From Propionicimonas sp020161015 (lineage in GTDB: Bacteria > Actinomycetota > Actinomycetes > Propionibacteriales > Propionibacteriaceae): a DNA stretch of 64,000 bases. Shown one piece after another: positions 62,609-64,000 of the stretch. The first letter of the stretch is position 1; the number at the start of each line of letters is the position of its first letter. The notes beneath the pieces are model-generated. The model was not told where the DNA came from and did no database searches. It was given only the letters and a program-made list of their open reading frames with translations. The translations under genes and the position numbers were made by a program. The stretch is from NCBI RefSeq assembly GCF_964266745.1, contig NZ_CAXWGX010000012.1, positions 248,001-312,000 of the forward strand, read 5' to 3'.

Positions 62609-63475
62609 ATGACCGAGACGACCACCTACACGCTCGAGGTGCCGGGCGCCGTGCTGGCCTACGACGTGCACCGGCCCGGCACGCCGGGCGACCGCCGACC
62701 GCTGCTCGTCTTCGGGTCGCCGATGGGTGCATCGGGCTTCGCCCAGCTGGTGGGCCAGTTCGGCGACCGGACGGTGATCACCTACGACCCCCGGGTCAGT
62801 GAGCGCAGCACGCTCGAGGAGGGCGCCGCGGTGTCCTACGAGGTGCACGGCGACGACGTCCACCGGGTGGTGGCGGCGACCGGGTTGGGCCCGGTCGACG
62901 TGTTCGCCTCCAGCGGTGGCGCCGTCGCGGCGCTCCCGTGGCTGCTCGCACATCCGGAAGAGGTCGGCACGGTGGTGGCCCACGAGCCTCCGCTGACCGC
63001 GCTCCTGGAGGACGGCGAGGTGCTCGAGCAGGTGACGGCCGACATCGTGGCGACCTACCGCGCCCGGGGCCACGGCCCGGCGATGGCGAAGTTCATCCAG
63101 CTGGTGATGTACGACGGCCCGCTCCCTGACGACTTCCTCGACCGGCCGGCGCCGGACCCGGCGGTGTTCGGGTTCTCCGCCGAGGACGACGGCAGCCGCG
63201 ACGACGCGCTCCTCGGGCGCAACATGACGATGCCCGCGTACCACCCCGACGGCGAGGCCCTGCGCGCCTCAGGCGTGCGGGTCGTGCCGGCCGTGGGGGC
63301 GGCGAGCGGAGCGGCGATGCCCCGCCGGGCCGGCGAGGCGCTCGCGGCGCTGCTCGGAGTGGAGGCCGTCGAGTTCCCCGGCGACCACGGCGGGTTCGCC
63401 GCCAACGAGTGGTCGCCGCAGAACGACCCGGCCGCCTTCGCGGCAAGGCTGCGCGAGGTCCTGGACGGGGACTAG
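62609..63475 (+). CDS. Alpha/beta hydrolase
   Basis: A 288-residue alpha/beta-hydrolase fold protein. The nucleophile elbow is VFASSGGAVAALPW with Ser102, the oxyanion region is LVFGSPMGASGF (residues 33-44) and the catalytic His is in FPGDHGGFAANEW (near 265). The substrate is unknown; esterases and haloperoxidase-like hydrolases share these features. ATG start after GAGG. The operator-like inverted repeat upstream suggests it belongs to the same regulon as the RuBisCO genes. Confidence 0.85.
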   Translation: MTETTTYTLEVPGAVLAYDVHRPGTPGDRRPLLVFGSPMGASGFAQLVGQFGDRTVITYDPRVSERSTLEEGAAVSYEVHGDDVHRVVAATGLGPVDVFASSGGAVAALPWLLAHPEEVGTVVAHEPPLTALLEDGEVLEQVTADIVATYRARGHGPAMAKFIQLVMYDGPLPDDFLDRPAPDPAVFGFSAEDDGSRDDALLGRNMTMPAYHPDGEALRASGVRVVPAVGAASGAAMPRRAGEALAALLGVEAVEFPGDHGGFAANEWSPQNDPAAFAARLREVLDGD

Positions 63476-63522
63476 CCCCGATCCCCCTGGGGGCGCTGGT
63501 CTTTCGCCCCGCGGATACGACA

Positions 63523-63554
63523 GTGGCCCTGACCATTTGCCTGGTCAGGGCCAC
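63523..63554 (+). terminator. Terminator after the hydrolase gene
   Basis: GTGGCCCTGACC and GGTCAGGGCCAC form a 12-bp perfect stem with an 8-base loop, 47 bases after the stop. Confidence 0.8.
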
Positions 63555-63564
63555 GTCCGCTGGG

Positions 63565-63585
63565 TGTCCGAGAGAGGACTTGAAC
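63565..63585 (-). repeat. tRNA-Leu 3'-end fragment, candidate attachment site (attL)
   Basis: Read on the minus strand: GTTCAAGTCCTCT, then acceptor strand CTCGGAC and discriminator A. This is the T-loop, T-stem 3' strand and acceptor 3' strand typical of actinobacterial tRNA-Leu. The T-stem 5' strand does not pair and there is no anticodon or D arm, so it is not a functional tRNA. Such fragments are left at one end of elements integrated in a tRNA gene. The orientation puts the element, and the intact tRNA, to the right. Confidence 0.6.
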
Positions 63586-63704
63586 TCATGCTTCAGGTGC
63601 TTCAGGCGAGTGCACTCCAGTGCGTTTGAGCGCTTCTGGAGCGTGGCGGAGGCTGCGCAACCTACGTCCGGGAGCACCCCGGCGCATGCCGGTACGGGGG
63701 CGGC

Positions 63705-63724
63705 AGTATCACGCAAGTATCACG
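63705..63724 (+). repeat. Paired AGTATCACG direct repeats
   Basis: AGTATCACG occurs at 63705-63713 and 63716-63724, 11 bases apart, one helical turn. Close to the putative attachment site they could be integrase or excisionase arm sites. The surrounding 63586-63732 also has a GCTTCAGG tandem pair (near 63590-63607) and no convincing gene. Confidence 0.45.
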
Positions 63725-63732
63725 AGTTCGCC

Positions 63733-64000
63733 TCAGCTGGCGTCGAGTTCGTCGAGCCAGGCGTTCGCTTGTGCGGCGGCCTGCTCGAGTGTGTCCGCGA
63801 CTGCCGCGGACTGGGCGGCGCGTTCGAAGCTGGCGGTCCAGTGGGGGTAGGGCGTGATGCGGGCGGGCCAGGTTCGTTCGGGGTAGCCGAGGGTGGAGGC
63901 GTCGCGGGCCCGGGTGTCGAAGATGTCGAGGATGGCCGCTTTGACCTCGGGATGGGTTGGGCTTCCGGTCTCGCGGATGAGGTCGCGCAGCAGGAGCAGG
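63733..64000 (-). CDS. C-terminal part of an unrecognised protein (runs off the window)
   Basis: The minus-strand frame is open from the window edge to a TGA at 63733-63735, about 88 codons. The segment contains HPEVKAAILDIFDTRARDAS, YPERTWPARITPYPHWTASF and an Ala-rich helical tail ending LDELDAS. I cannot assign a family; a toxin or nucleotidyltransferase-like accessory protein is possible but unsupported. Codon use fits a real gene, with GC-rich third positions. It would be the first gene of the putative integrated element. Confidence 0.6.
   Translation of the reverse strand, partial: LLLLRDLIRETGSPTHPEVKAAILDIFDTRARDASTLGYPERTWPARITPYPHWTASFERAAQSAAVADTLEQAAAQANAWLDELDAS

Noticed and set aside
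63565..63585. Functional tRNA gene
   Set aside because: Only the T-loop and acceptor 3' strand are present; the T-stem 5' strand does not pair and the D and anticodon arms are missing.

Overview
The window is from a high-GC actinobacterial chromosome. The gene order (proS-rimP-nusA-ylxR-infB-rbfA-truB-ribF, coaD-sepIVA-DUF177-rpmF-rnc-mutM-smc-ftsY-ffh, rpsP-khpA-rimM-trmD, rplS-lepB-rnhB-DUF2469-yraN-comM-dprA) is the standard actinobacterial core. Proton-translocating PntAB and a SdhCAB-type succinate dehydrogenase would fit a Propionibacteriaceae-like organism, but that family-level call is inference. Many genes have a TANNNT-like -10 box only 6-8 bases before a GTG or ATG, the signature of leaderless transcripts.

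Region by region. 1-9.0 kb holds the end of proS and the nusA/infB/ribosome-maturation operon, interrupted by one antisense gene at 2.6-3.1 kb. 9.0-14.1 kb holds a small unknown protein, an acetyltransferase, an LppX/LprG-like lipoprotein and pntAB. 14.2-21.4 kb holds rpsO, pnp, dapB, a DUF2993 protein, an acetyltransferase, RNase J and rpmB. 21.4-28.8 kb holds recG, rsmD, coaD, a SepIVA-like protein, DUF177, rpmF, rnc, mutM and a GtrA protein. 28.8-40.4 kb holds smc, ftsY, ffh, an amidohydrolase, an HtrA-like protease and the rpsP-trmD block. 40.5-44.1 kb is sdhCAB. 44.1-44.6 kb is a repeat-bearing spacer. 44.6-49.9 kb runs from rplS to dprA. 49.9-55.7 kb is accessory: a flavoprotein reductase, a DUF4349 lipoprotein, a TMEM175-type channel, a CPBP-protease remnant, an APC permease and an APH-fold protein.

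The most unusual part is 55.8-63.5 kb. A pseudouridine catabolic pair (HTH-fused PfkB kinase psuK and glycosidase psuG) converges on phosphoribulokinase and a fructose-bisphosphatase homologue. These are divergently transcribed from a complete Form II RuBisCO and a SorC-family regulator, followed by an alpha/beta hydrolase. The phosphatase homologue has lost essentially all class I FBPase metal ligands. Matching operator-like sequences lie in the divergent promoter region and before the hydrolase, suggesting one SorC regulon. Pseudouridine cleavage yields ribose 5-phosphate, one isomerisation away from the phosphoribulokinase substrate. The locus could therefore feed nucleoside ribose plus CO2 into 3-phosphoglycerate. 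This link is a hypothesis.

At the right edge a 21-base fragment matching a tRNA-Leu 3' end, followed by paired direct repeats and an incomplete minus-strand gene, looks like the left border of an integrated element that continues beyond the window.
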